Positions 32,033-39,400 of a DNA stretch of 39,424 nucleotides are shown here, one piece after another. The notes beneath the pieces are model-generated. The model saw only the letters and a program-made list of their open reading frames with translations. It did not search any database and was not told where the DNA came from. A program made the position numbers and the translations under genes. How positions within the stretch are numbered: position 1 is the stretch's first letter; each line of letters opens with the position of its first letter. The stretch spans positions 1 through 39,424 of the forward strand of contig JAVBMT010000027.1 of NCBI GenBank assembly GCA_031552195.1, read 5' to 3'. Origin of the DNA: JAVBMP01 sp031552195 (GTDB taxonomy: Bacteria; Desulfobacterota; Desulfovibrionia; Desulfovibrionales; Desulfovibrionaceae).

Positions 32033-32745
32033 GCCTGCCGGATTATCTGCGGCCCTGGCATAACGCCGGGCTGGCCTGCCTGCTGGCGGAAGACCCTGTT
32101 CTGCCTTCGCTGGCCAACCCGTCGCCCGTTCGCGTCGAAACGCCCGCCGCGCGCCCGCCGCGCGCCATCCCGGCCCCCAGGGAAAACCAGGCGGCCGTAA
32201 TAAACGGAAACGCCCCGGACGGAACGGAGCGTAAAAACGCTTCCTTGCCGGAAAACGCCGTTCCACAGTTGCCGCCCCCTGAAAGCTGGCCGGAAAACTG
32301 GCAAGCCCTGTTCAGGCGCACCAAAGCGGCCCCGCTGGTCTGGACTTACCCGGAGCTGGGGCTTGACCTTTGCGGCGGCTCGGAAGAAAGCGCTGAACGC
32401 AGCGGAGCGCTGAAAGCGCTGATAGCCGCCCTGCAACTGCGCAAAGGCAGCAGCGCCTTCTGGCCTTTCGCCCTGCCGGAAGGCGGGGCGGCGGCGGACA
32501 ACCCCGCCGTGTTCCAGTCCGGCCTGGCCCGGCTTGATTGCCGCGCCATAATTCTTTTCGGGCCGGACAGTCTGGCCCGGGCCGGGTTCAACTCTCTGAA
32601 AGCCATGCCCTATCAGCAGAGCGTGGTGGCCGGTCGCCTGGTAATCGTACTGCCTTCTTTCGCCTCCATGCTGTCAGACGCCGGAAAAAAAGACACCGCC
32701 CTGGCTTACCTGCGCTCCGCCCTGTCGCGCCTGCGCCTGAATTAG
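32014..32745 (+). CDS. Unknown protein overlapping coaBC
   Basis: 243 residues, starting at a TTG inside the last codons of coaBC with GGAGGG about 7 bases upstream, which supports translation from there. The N-terminal third is Pro/Ala-rich and probably disordered (SLANPSPVRVETPAARPPRAIPAPREN). A globular C-terminal part (from about 95) has alternating hydrophobic strands (APLVWTYPELGLDLCGG, CRAIILFGPDSLARAGFN, GRLVIVLPSF) that resemble a Rossmann-like or uracil-DNA-glycosylase-like alpha/beta core, without any catalytic motif I could name. No signal peptide or membrane segment, so probably cytoplasmic. It is coupled to coaBC. Function unknown. Confidence 0.7.
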   Translation: MAVNPVSLPDYLRPWHNAGLACLLAEDPVLPSLANPSPVRVETPAARPPRAIPAPRENQAAVINGNAPDGTERKNASLPENAVPQLPPPESWPENWQALFRRTKAAPLVWTYPELGLDLCGGSEESAERSGALKALIAALQLRKGSSAFWPFALPEGGAAADNPAVFQSGLARLDCRAIILFGPDSLARAGFNSLKAMPYQQSVVAGRLVIVLPSFASMLSDAGKKDTALAYLRSALSRLRLN

Positions 32746-32834
32746 GATGCATACCGGCTTTTTAAATGCGCGCGTACGATGACAGGAAGCGGCGGCTCTA
32801 ACACGAATGTCAAAACCATATCAGCGGAGAAATC

Positions 32835-33842
32835 ATGCGTATTTTAGTAACGGGAGCCGCCGGCTTCATCGGGTTTCACCTTTCCCTGCGCTTTCTGGAG
32901 CAAGGGCACTCCGTAACCGGGCTGGACAACCTGAACGACTATTACAGCGTTGAGCTGAAAAAAAGCCGTTTGGACATTCTGCTGCAAAAACCAGGCTTCA
33001 GCTTCGCGGGCCAAGACCTGGCGGACATGAAGGCCCTTGACAGGCTGTTCGCGGAAAACGGCTTCGACTATGTGGTGAACCTTGCGGCCCAGCCAGGGGT
33101 ACGCTACAGCCTGATCAATCCCTCCAGCTATGTGCAAACCAACCTGGTCGGTTTCGCCAACCTTCTGGAGGCCTGCCGCCATCACCCGGTCAAGCACCTG
33201 GTGTTCGCCTCTTCCAGTTCCGTCTACGGCCTTAACCGCAGCATGCCCTTTTCCGAACGGGATAACGTCGACCACCCGGTAAGCCTTTACGCGGCCAGCA
33301 AAAAATCCGGCGAACTCATGGCCCACGCTTACAGCCACCTTTTCAACCTTCCCTGCACCGGCCTGCGCTTTTTCACGGTTTACGGCCCCTGGGGCCGCCC
33401 GGACATGGCCTTGTTCATGTTCACCAAAGCCATTCTTGAAGGCCGCCCGATCGACGTTTTCAACCACGGCAGGCTGCAACGCGACTTCACCTATATTGAC
33501 GACATTGTGGAAGGGGTGGCCCGGCTGACTGAAATCATACCGCAACCAGACCCGGACTGGCGCGGCGAAGCCCCCAACCCGGCCTCAAGCCCGGCCCCCT
33601 GGCGCGTTTACAATATCGGCAACAACAACATGGTTGAACTGGGGCACTTCATAGAGGTTCTGGAAAAAACGCTGGGCCGGACGGCGCAGAAGAACATGCT
33701 GCCTATGCAGCCGGGCGACGTTCACGCCACCTGCGCCGATATAGATTCCTTGCAGGCCGTCTGCGGCTTCACGCCCAGGACGACCATTGAAGAAGGCATT
33801 CCCCGTTTCGTGGAGTGGTATAAAAGCTACTACGGGGCGTAG
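32835..33842 (+). CDS. NAD-dependent epimerase, UDP-glucuronate 4-epimerase type
   Basis: 335 residues. This short-chain dehydrogenase/epimerase converts UDP-glucuronate to UDP-galacturonate in capsule or LPS synthesis if the family call is right. The NAD motif TGAAGFIGFH is at 6-15. DNLNDYY (31-37), the LAAQPGVRYSL segment (83-93) and the FASSSSVYG serine segment are present. The catalytic pair is Tyr152/Lys156 in YAASK. GLRFFTVYGPWGRPDMALFMF and RDFTYIDDIVEG are characteristic of the CapI/LpsL group. It starts 89 bases after the previous gene. No other glycan gene is nearby, though pgm lies elsewhere in the window. A UDP-glucose epimerase role is less likely. Confidence 0.9.
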   Translation: MRILVTGAAGFIGFHLSLRFLEQGHSVTGLDNLNDYYSVELKKSRLDILLQKPGFSFAGQDLADMKALDRLFAENGFDYVVNLAAQPGVRYSLINPSSYVQTNLVGFANLLEACRHHPVKHLVFASSSSVYGLNRSMPFSERDNVDHPVSLYAASKKSGELMAHAYSHLFNLPCTGLRFFTVYGPWGRPDMALFMFTKAILEGRPIDVFNHGRLQRDFTYIDDIVEGVARLTEIIPQPDPDWRGEAPNPASSPAPWRVYNIGNNNMVELGHFIEVLEKTLGRTAQKNMLPMQPGDVHATCADIDSLQAVCGFTPRTTIEEGIPRFVEWYKSYYGA

Positions 33843-33895
33843 GCCGCTGCAGGCTGAAAAACCGGCTGGCCCTGAAAAAAAAAACGGCTATTCAG

Positions 33896-33937
33896 AAAAA
33901 AACGGCGCCATTCCCGCAGCTTGCGGGAATGGCGCCG
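33896..33937 (-). terminator. Strong terminator after flgM
   Basis: Perfect 16-bp stem (33903-33918 with 33922-33937, loop GCT) followed on the minus strand by seven T (plus-strand A at 33896-33902). It lies 58 bases past the flgM stop and between convergent genes. Confidence 0.85.
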
Positions 33938-33994
33938 AATGCGGTTTATTTAGCGAAACGTCCGGCAGGATTAAAATCCGCCCGGATTTTCCGT

Positions 33995-34312
33995 TCAGGC
34001 TCCGAATATTTCCTGTTCTTCCTGAAGCAGCTTCGAAGCGATATCGCGGCTGTTGACCTGATATTCTCCGGTTTCAACCTTGGCCTTGAGGCTGGCAACC
34101 TTGTCAGCGCGCACGTCAGGGGCGCTGTTCGCCGCCTGAACGGCTGTGGCGTGCAGGCGGGCTTCCGGGGAAAGGCTTATCCGGTCGGCTCCGCCAGAGT
34201 TAGCGGCCTGCGCCTGTTCACGCTGCCCCGCCTTGAGCTTTCCGGCTTCGCGTGATTCGGCGTTTCTTTCAAGCTGCTGCGTCTTGTAAGGGTCGATTGA
34301 CTTTATTTCCAT
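33995..34312 (-). CDS. flgM: Anti-sigma-28 factor FlgM
   Basis: 105 residues from the ATG at 34312, with GGAAGAAG upstream; the frame extends further but without a start signal. FlgM holds back the flagellar sigma factor FliA until the hook is finished and is then exported. The C-terminal sigma-binding region is typical: ISLSPEARLHATAVQAANSAPDVRADKVASLKAKVETGEYQVNSRDIASKLLQEE. The N-terminal half is polar and probably disordered (MEIKSIDPYK...). It follows a small flagella-associated gene by 58 bases and ends at a strong terminator. Confidence 0.92.
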   Translation of the reverse strand: MEIKSIDPYKTQQLERNAESREAGKLKAGQREQAQAANSGGADRISLSPEARLHATAVQAANSAPDVRADKVASLKAKVETGEYQVNSRDIASKLLQEEQEIFGA

Positions 34313-34370
34313 AATCTTCTTCCTTTCTTCGCTGCGAAACGGTGCGGCGCGATAACATGCGGCCCGAAGG

Positions 34371-34784
34371 CTACAGCATGGTTTCATTTACCGTTTCAAG
34401 CGTTATATCCCATAATCTTCCCATTACCAAATGTTTTTCATCCACGCTTATTTCTTCCGGCCCGTCCAGGGTGTTCCTTATGATTTTGAACTCTAGCTCG
34501 CCCGGAGGATATTGAAATATGAGTTCTTCCCCCATTACCGTGTTCAGGCGCTGCCTCACCTCGTTCACGATGGGGTTTTCACTGCCGGAAAAAATAAGGT
34601 TGTCAACAATTTCTCTGGCAATGCGTTCGACCATCAGCCGACGTTTCACGTCAGGCGGCGGTCCAACGCCTTGCTGGTCTCCTCGGCCCAACAACTGCTG
34701 ATAACGGGCCAGCCGTCTTGCCGAGACGAGCTGCTTCCCGTATTGCTGCAGCATGTTTCTGGTGTAAAAAGAATGCGTATCCAC
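34371..34784 (-). CDS. Small conserved protein upstream of flgM
   Basis: 137 residues from a GTG at 34784, with GGGGAG six bases before it. No signal peptide or membrane helix. Helical N-terminus (FYTRNMLQQYGKQLVSARRLARYQQLLG), then VKRRLMVERIAREIVDNLIFSGSENPIVNEVRQRLN and a beta-rich end (GELEFKIIRNTLDGPEEISV). It appears to be the conserved hypothetical found next to flgM in Desulfovibrio flagellar loci, from memory and not checked. It may be an assembly or regulatory factor; its role is not known. Confidence 0.78.
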   Translation of the reverse strand: MDTHSFYTRNMLQQYGKQLVSARRLARYQQLLGRGDQQGVGPPPDVKRRLMVERIAREIVDNLIFSGSENPIVNEVRQRLNTVMGEELIFQYPPGELEFKIIRNTLDGPEEISVDEKHLVMGRLWDITLETVNETML

Positions 34785-35134
34785 TTGACTCCCCTCGTAA
34801 TTCCTGTGGCCTGAAAACGCATGCTTCCACGCATGGATATCAAGGCTGTATGCCGCTCTTTTCGCCCATAAAAAAAAATACTATAGGGCTGTTTCAAACT
34901 TTATAATTCCACCCTGCAATCCACTAAAATATATAACAAAAACTTCGTTTACATTTTGTCAGGCCGTAGCCGCGCGCCCTTTCCGGCCCTCAAGAACCCC
35001 ATGCACAAAGGGCTGTATTTTCCAAATCCTCCGATATATAATAACCGAAACCGGAATCTTCCGGCTTGGCGGCCTGAAGCTCAAAACCCCTGACCGGCCG
35101 CCGCAACGCCTACCCTCTTGTTTTTGAGGAAACC
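34785..35134. other. Divergent intergenic region, flagellar unit / PDZ lipoprotein
   Basis: 350 bases without a gene. On the minus strand an exact sigma-28 -35 element TAAAGTTT (34903-34896) lies about 110 bases before the small flagellar gene, but no matching -10 follows at 11 bases; TATAGT is the nearest. On the plus strand a perfect TATAAT (35037-35042) with a poor -35 could serve the lipoprotein gene, followed by a small CCGGAA/TTCCGG dyad at 35051-35064. Confidence 0.45.
35037..35042 (+). promoter_or_regulatory. Consensus -10 upstream of the PDZ lipoprotein gene
   Basis: Perfect TATAAT about 93 bases before the ATG. The -35 at a 17-base spacing (TGTATT, 35014-35019) is poor, so the promoter call is tentative. 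Confidence 0.4.
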
Positions 35135-35920
35135 ATGAAAAAAACAGCCGTCATCTTCGCCCTTGCCTTGATGTGCGTTTCCTGCGCCCCCAACGGCTTT
35201 CACGAGTATTACCGAGGCCTTGACCGGGCCTCCGCCATGCTCAGGCCCGGAATGAGCGTCTGCGAGACCCCGCTGGTCGACACCATGCCGAACCTTAACC
35301 TGCATGACCTTGAGCTGAAAATGTATGAAAGCGGATACGGCCTGCTGGGAAGCGCGGCCTGGGCCGGAACGGCCAGGGAAACGGACGCAGACGCCCTGGA
35401 CCAGGGCAAGGAAATCGGGGCTTGCCTGGTGCTTTGGTCCGCCGATTTTTCCCACGTGGAAAGCGGCGTGTCCGCCGTGCCGGTCTATGTGCCGGGCCCT
35501 ACCGTGGCCAGCTACCGCAAGGCCTACTATAACGGCAGGCCCTACTATTACCGCAGCTTCTACACCTACCCCGGCTACACATATTACGACTCCGTGCCCT
35601 ATTCCGTGCGCGTTTTCAATTACACGGGCGCTTTTTTCGCCAGGCTGCGCCCTGAACCTTTAGGCGTGCGCACCACCGAGCCGCCGGAAGATTACATGAA
35701 GAAATTCGACACCAGAAGCGGCGGTTTGGTGACGGCCCTGCGCAAAGACGGCAGCGCCTTTCGCGCCAATATTTTCGAGGGTGACATCATTATAAGCGTG
35801 AACGGACGGCCTTTTGCGTCAGACGAGGCCCTGGCCGCCACGGTCAGGCCGGGAGAGAAGGCCGAGGTTAAAATTTACCGCGACGGGAAGGTGCTCAGCA
35901 AGGATATAATCATGTATTGA
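35135..35920 (+). CDS. Probable lipoprotein with C-terminal PDZ domain
   Basis: 261 residues. The signal peptide MKKTAVIFALALMCVSC ends in a somewhat atypical lipobox (Cys at -3, Val-Ser-Cys at the cut), so lipidation at Cys17 is likely but not certain. Residues 20-120 form a domain with LDRASAMLRPGMSVCETPLVD and LHDLELKMYESGYGLLGSAAWAG, seemingly reporting ligand or binding function. A Tyr-rich stretch follows (about 129-155, KAYYNGRPYYYRSFYTYPGYTYYDS). The last ~70 residues are PDZ-like (SGGLVTALRKDGSAFRANIFEGDIIISVNGRPF, then GEKAEVKIYRDGKVL). GAGGAAA lies upstream of the ATG. No protease catalytic triad is seen, so it is probably a scaffold rather than a DegP-type enzyme. Single gene. Confidence 0.8.
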   Translation: MKKTAVIFALALMCVSCAPNGFHEYYRGLDRASAMLRPGMSVCETPLVDTMPNLNLHDLELKMYESGYGLLGSAAWAGTARETDADALDQGKEIGACLVLWSADFSHVESGVSAVPVYVPGPTVASYRKAYYNGRPYYYRSFYTYPGYTYYDSVPYSVRVFNYTGAFFARLRPEPLGVRTTEPPEDYMKKFDTRSGGLVTALRKDGSAFRANIFEGDIIISVNGRPFASDEALAATVRPGEKAEVKIYRDGKVLSKDIIMY

Positions 35921-36247
35921 CACGCTGAATGGCACTTTCCGGCACGCCCGCCAGGCGTAAGGCGCCCTGAACGCGTTGACAAAACAGCCGCCGTACTTAG
36001 CTTATCCGGCAAGGCGATACCAGGGTGAAAAACAAGATGGCGCGGCGCTTAAGTCGCTGACGGCCGAACCGCATTTTTCATTTAGGTTCAAACCAAACCC
36101 CTACTCGCCCACGAAAACCGCCAGGGCTTGCTTTTATTTGCACATGAGCTTTTTTTGTGTTATGAGAACTTCGGCCCGTTAACGATATTTCTATATATTT
36201 CCTTTATTGGCGCGTTGTAGCCATACCTACGCGAAGGTTGAACCACC
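35921..36247. other. Intergenic region before the cyclophilin gene
   Basis: 327 bases without a supported gene. It contains a perfect TTGACA at 35976-35981 with only poor -10 matches 16-17 bases on (TAGCTT / AGCTTA), and a T-rich TTTTTTT stretch near 36151-36157. The tRNA-like GGTTCAAACC near 36087 is not part of a cloverleaf. No strong terminator follows the lipoprotein gene. Confidence 0.45.
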
Positions 36248-36826
36248 ATGAAAAAATATTTCAATCTAATTATAATAGCCGCCCTGACGGCCATAAGCCT
36301 GACGGCATTCGCGGCGAAGGAGAACACCTTGATCAAAATTCAGACCAGCATGGGCGATATAGTAGTCGAACTTGACGAAAAAAACGCCCCGGAAACCTCA
36401 GCCAACTTCAAGACCTATGTTGCTGAAGGTTTTTACGACGGCACCGTTTTTCATCGCATTATCGATAACTTCATGATTCAGGGCGGCGGCATGACGGCTG
36501 ACCTCAAGCCGAAAAAAAACGAGCATGCCCCCATTAAAAATGAAGCTGACAACGGCCTGAAAAACGACGTTTACACTATCGCCATGGCCCGCACCTCCGA
36601 CCCTCATTCCGCCACCAGCCAGTTTTTTATCAACGTGAAAGACAACCCCAGCCTCGACCACACCGCCAAAAGCTTCGGCGGTTGGGGCTACTGCGTGTTC
36701 GGCAAGGTCGTCAGCGGGCAGGATGTTGTAGACAAAATCAAAGCCGTGCCCACCGGATCGGTCGGCCCCTACCAGGACGTTCCGAAAGAGCCGGTCATTA
36801 TTGAAAAAGTTTCCGTTGTTGAGTAA
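36248..36826 (+). CDS. ppiA: Periplasmic peptidyl-prolyl cis-trans isomerase (cyclophilin)
   Basis: 192 residues. The signal peptide is MKKYFNLIIIAALTAISLTAFAA. The cyclophilin domain is complete: IKIQTSMGDIVVELDEKNAPETSANF, the FHRIIDNFMIQGG active-site block with catalytic Arg, TIAMARTSDPHSATSQFFINVKDN, and the YCVFGKVVSGQDVVDKI end. It speeds proline isomerisation of exported proteins. The name ppiA is by location and family; a ppiB-like name is equally used. It stands alone, followed by a terminator. Confidence 0.93.
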   Translation: MKKYFNLIIIAALTAISLTAFAAKENTLIKIQTSMGDIVVELDEKNAPETSANFKTYVAEGFYDGTVFHRIIDNFMIQGGGMTADLKPKKNEHAPIKNEADNGLKNDVYTIAMARTSDPHSATSQFFINVKDNPSLDHTAKSFGGWGYCVFGKVVSGQDVVDKIKAVPTGSVGPYQDVPKEPVIIEKVSVVE

Positions 36827-36832
36827 AATTGC

Positions 36833-36870
36833 GCGTCACGCCCCGTACGGGGCGTGACGCTTATTACATT
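36833..36870 (+). terminator. Terminator of the cyclophilin gene
   Basis: Perfect 12-bp stem 36833-36844 with 36849-36860 and tetraloop GTAC, followed by the T-rich TTATTACATT. It starts 7 bases after the stop. Confidence 0.8.
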
Positions 36871-36953
36871 TACGGTTTTTCATGTCGTTTTCTCCATCCG
36901 CTTGTCTTGGGTAAAGCTGCTGCCGCAAGCAGCGGGCTTAAGGAAGGAATTTT

Positions 36954-38072
36954 GTGGAACAGACAGAAAACAAGCCAGTGCTGCTGATTGTTGACGATAC
37001 GCCTGACAACATTACTCTCCTGTGTTCACTTTTGGGCGGGCAATATAAGAACAAGGTCGCCACAAACGGGCCGAAAGCGCTGCAAATAGCTTTTGCCGAT
37101 CCGCCGGACCTTATCCTGCTTGACATCATGATGCCGGGCATGGACGGTTACGAGGTTTGCCGCCAGCTTAAAGAAAACCCCAAAACAGCCGACATTCCGG
37201 TTATATTCCTTACCGCCAAAAGCCAGGAAGATGACGAAACAAGGGGCTTTGAACTCGGCGCTGTCGATTACATCACCAAGCCTATAGCCCCGCCCATTCT
37301 CATGGCGCGCGTCCATACCCACCTTTCCCTGAAACAGGCGCGCTCCGTGCTGGCCCACCAGAATGAATTTCTCGAAGGGCAGGTGGAAGAGCGCACCCAG
37401 CAGCTTGTGGCCCTGCAGGCGGCCCTTATTACCGCAATGGCCTCAATGGCGGAAACGCGCGACAACGACACGGGCCACCACATCCGCCGCACCCAGTTAT
37501 ACATACAGGCCTTGTGCGAAAAACTTTGCACCCACCCGCGCTTCAGCGAAGTTCTTACTGAGGGCATGTGCAAAGTGATATTCAAATCCGCCCCACTGCA
37601 CGACATCGGCAAAGTCGGCGTGCCGGACCGAGTTCTGCTCAAGCCGGGCCGCCTGACCCCGGACGAATTCGAGGAGATGAAAAAGCACACCGTTTACGGA
37701 AGAGACACCATTATCGCGGCGGAAAAAGAACTGATGTTCCCTGAGCTTTTTCTGGAAGTTGCGCGCGACATCGCCTACAGCCACCATGAGAAATGGGACG
37801 GATCAGGCTACCCGGAAGGCCTCGTGCAAGACGCCATTCCTATTCCCGCCCGGCTTATGGCCCTGGCTGACGTGTATGACGCCCTTATCAGCAAACGCGT
37901 TTATAAAAGCGCCATTCCGCACCAGGAAGCTCTGGATATAATTGTGGCCGGGCGCGGAACGCATTTTGACCCTGACGTGGTGGACGCCTTTCTGGAAATT
38001 AAAGACAAGTTCTTCTCAATCGCTGAATTTTACAGTGAAAATGAAGAGGAACAGTGCCAGACTAAAGTTTAA
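36954..38072 (+). CDS. Response regulator with HD-GYP domain (c-di-GMP phosphodiesterase)
   Basis: 372 residues from a GTG at 36954, supported by AAGGAAGGA upstream. The receiver domain (1-125) has acidic Asp14/Asp15, phospho-acceptor Asp57 in LILLDIMMP and Lys in YITKPI. A coiled-coil linker (about 130-158, FLEGQVEERTQQLVALQAAL) follows. The HD-GYP domain contains HHIRR, the HD pair in LHDIGKVGVPD, HTVYGRD, HHEKWDGSGYPEGL and LADVYDAL, all metal-site motifs of active c-di-GMP hydrolases. The GYP sequence is intact. It probably lowers c-di-GMP when phosphorylated and so could promote motility over attachment. A small GCTGC/GCAGC hairpin lies in the leader. No partner kinase is seen. Confidence 0.95.
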   Translation: MEQTENKPVLLIVDDTPDNITLLCSLLGGQYKNKVATNGPKALQIAFADPPDLILLDIMMPGMDGYEVCRQLKENPKTADIPVIFLTAKSQEDDETRGFELGAVDYITKPIAPPILMARVHTHLSLKQARSVLAHQNEFLEGQVEERTQQLVALQAALITAMASMAETRDNDTGHHIRRTQLYIQALCEKLCTHPRFSEVLTEGMCKVIFKSAPLHDIGKVGVPDRVLLKPGRLTPDEFEEMKKHTVYGRDTIIAAEKELMFPELFLEVARDIAYSHHEKWDGSGYPEGLVQDAIPIPARLMALADVYDALISKRVYKSAIPHQEALDIIVAGRGTHFDPDVVDAFLEIKDKFFSIAEFYSENEEEQCQTKV

Positions 38073-38137
38073 GGCCGCCAAGCGGGCGTCCGGCCAAACG
38101 CCGTAAACGCCGCCCGGATATTTTGGCCCTGAAAATC

Positions 38138-38177
38138 AGCGAGGCGTGCCGGCAAGACAACACCGGCACGCCTCGCT
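38138..38177 (+). terminator. Terminator of the HD-GYP gene
   Basis: 15-bp perfect stem, 38138-38152 with 38163-38177, ten-base loop, followed by the weak T-containing TGATAATAATTTC. It lies 66 bases past the stop. Confidence 0.7.
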
Positions 38178-38219
38178 TGATAATAATTTCAGGCGAACGC
38201 GCGGGTTTGTTCTGAAAAT

Positions 38220-38246
38220 TAAACCCCCATGCCGAAAAGACGATAA
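38220..38246 (+). promoter_or_regulatory. Sigma-28 (FliA)-type promoter
   Basis: TAAACCCC at 38220-38227, exactly 11 bases, then GACGATAA at 38239-38246. Against the FliA consensus TAAAGTTT-N11-GCCGATAA the -10 matches 7 of 8 and the key TAAA is kept. It implies control by FliA and FlgM of the two genes that follow. Confidence 0.6.
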
Positions 38247-38448
38247 GCTATACAATGAGCGCTTTTCACGGAGCGTACCGCCCGAAAAACGCCTGCCGGG
38301 CTGAACACCCTTGGAACGTTTGCCTTTTCCGGACAAACCGGGTTATAGAAAAGTGAAGCCGATCTTGTCCCGGCGCTTGAAACGCGGGCAGCCCCCGAAG
38401 AAGCGCCGCCACCCCGCCAGCCGGCGAAAGCCGCAACAGGGGACAGTT
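38247..38448 (+). other. Long leader before the 38449 gene
   Basis: About 200 bases between the sigma-28-like promoter and the ATG at 38449. An in-frame extension would be very Arg/Lys/Pro-rich and begins at a TTG with no ribosome site, so I treat it as untranslated. No clear hairpin was seen. Confidence 0.4.
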
Positions 38449-38835
38449 ATGGATAATTATTCGATTTTGCCGGTACAAATCGCCTCTATGGGCAATGTGG
38501 AAAAAGTCGCCCAAAACGTGCAAAACCTCCCGGCCATGCAGCAACAGGCCATGCAGCAGCAGGCGGCTGAAACGCTGCGCGATCAGAAGGCCCAGATAAG
38601 CAAGGCGGAGCAAGGCTCCAAGCAGCGTGGAGCGAAGGCCAGAACCGGCCCCCACTCCGGGCCGAAATTCGGCTGGTATGTTCACGAGCAGACGGAAGAG
38701 AATGAAGAACGCCCTGGGCATGACGCCTGGCAAAGCTCGCGCGAGCGCGAGCCGGAAACGGAGCCGGAACATGATGAAAGCCTTGACAACAGCGCGAATG
38801 TCTGGGCCGGCAACATCCTTAATATGAAGATCTGA
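38449..38835 (+). CDS. Unknown small polar protein, possibly motility-linked
   Basis: 128 residues from the ATG at 38449, with AGGGGA about 6 bases before. There is a short hydrophobic-neutral start (MDNYSILPVQIASMG), a Gln/Met/Ala-rich helix (NVQNLPAMQQQAMQQQAAETLRDQKAQISKAEQG), then a highly charged, Glu/Arg-rich disordered region and a small NVWAGNILNMKI end. No signal peptide or membrane helix. The stop TGA is one base before the ATG of the DUF2802-like gene, so the two are coupled and probably FliA-controlled. No family was recognised. Confidence 0.75.
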   Translation: MDNYSILPVQIASMGNVEKVAQNVQNLPAMQQQAMQQQAAETLRDQKAQISKAEQGSKQRGAKARTGPHSGPKFGWYVHEQTEENEERPGHDAWQSSREREPETEPEHDESLDNSANVWAGNILNMKI

Positions 38836-38836
38836 A

Positions 38837-39259
38837 ATGCAGCAATTTTACTTCTGGATACTTCTGGTCACCTGCCTGGCCGAGCTGGCGCTATTTATTT
38901 TCATCTGGCGCTTTTTCCTGCGCCTGCGCCGCTCTGAGGAATACCTTGACGAACTGCAGGAAGGGCAAGACAGGCTTCTGGCTAAAATAGAGATTAACGC
39001 CACCTTGGAAAAAGAGCTGGTCGAAAGCTTCGCCCAGCGCCAGGAAGAGTTGGCCCAGCTCAACATGCGCCTTGAAGAAAGGGCCGATTCCCTGCGCAAG
39101 CTTCTGGATCAGGCCGAGGCCGTGAGCCGTTCGCCCAAATTTCTGCGCGAGCTTATAATTTCAGGTTCGCGCAAGGGCCGCAGCCCGGAACAGCTTTCCA
39201 AAAGCACCGGTCTTTCCCTTGACGAAGTGGAACTTATTCTGGCCCAATCAGACATCTAG
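38837..39259 (+). CDS. DUF2802-like membrane-anchored coiled-coil protein
   Basis: 140 residues. One N-terminal membrane helix (FYFWILLVTCLAELALFIFIW) with basic residues after it (RFFLRLRRSEE), a long coiled coil (about 40-100, LQEGQDRLLAKIEINATLEKELVESFAQRQEELAQL...), then a small C-terminal helix-turn-helix-like unit (KGRSPEQLSKSTGLSLDEVELILAQ). This layout matches DUF2802/DUF6115-type proteins, some of which are encoded beside chemotaxis or flagellar genes. The C-terminal unit is in the cytoplasm if the helix is N-out. The stop TAG is the first three bases of an inverted repeat. Confidence 0.8.
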   Translation: MQQFYFWILLVTCLAELALFIFIWRFFLRLRRSEEYLDELQEGQDRLLAKIEINATLEKELVESFAQRQEELAQLNMRLEERADSLRKLLDQAEAVSRSPKFLRELIISGSRKGRSPEQLSKSTGLSLDEVELILAQSDI

Positions 39260-39400
39260 TGTTTGCTTGCAAAACAAACACTAAAAAAATCCGTCAGGAT
39301 TTTGCGCCACTACAGGTGGCGTGAGTTGGCTGTAAACCACGCTTTTCAGCCAACGATCTTTGCAAAAATATCCTTTAAAATTATTTGTGGAATTTTTGCA
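39257..39400 (+). repeat. Five consecutive inverted repeats downstream of the DUF2802 gene
   Basis: Stems: 39257-39265/39275-39283 (9 bp), 39286-39292/39297-39303 (7 bp, AAAATCC/GGATTTT), 39305-39310/39316-39321 (6 bp), 39325-39332/39347-39354 (8 bp), 39361-39369/39392-39400 (9 bp). All are perfect and do not overlap. The segment is much more AT-rich than the genes beside it. The second stem, ending in TTTT, could terminate the operon. The whole could be a structured RNA or a mobile-element end; nothing coding is seen to the right edge. Confidence 0.6.

Noticed and set aside
36080..36105. tRNA-like GGTTCAAACC arm
   Set aside because: The T-arm stem is closed by an A-A mismatch and no D-arm, anticodon arm or acceptor stem can be found around it.
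39325..39354. Integron attC-type site
   Set aside because: The GTTGGCTG/CAGCCAAC arms do not carry the RYYYAAC and GTTRRRY core order, and no integrase or cassette array is visible.
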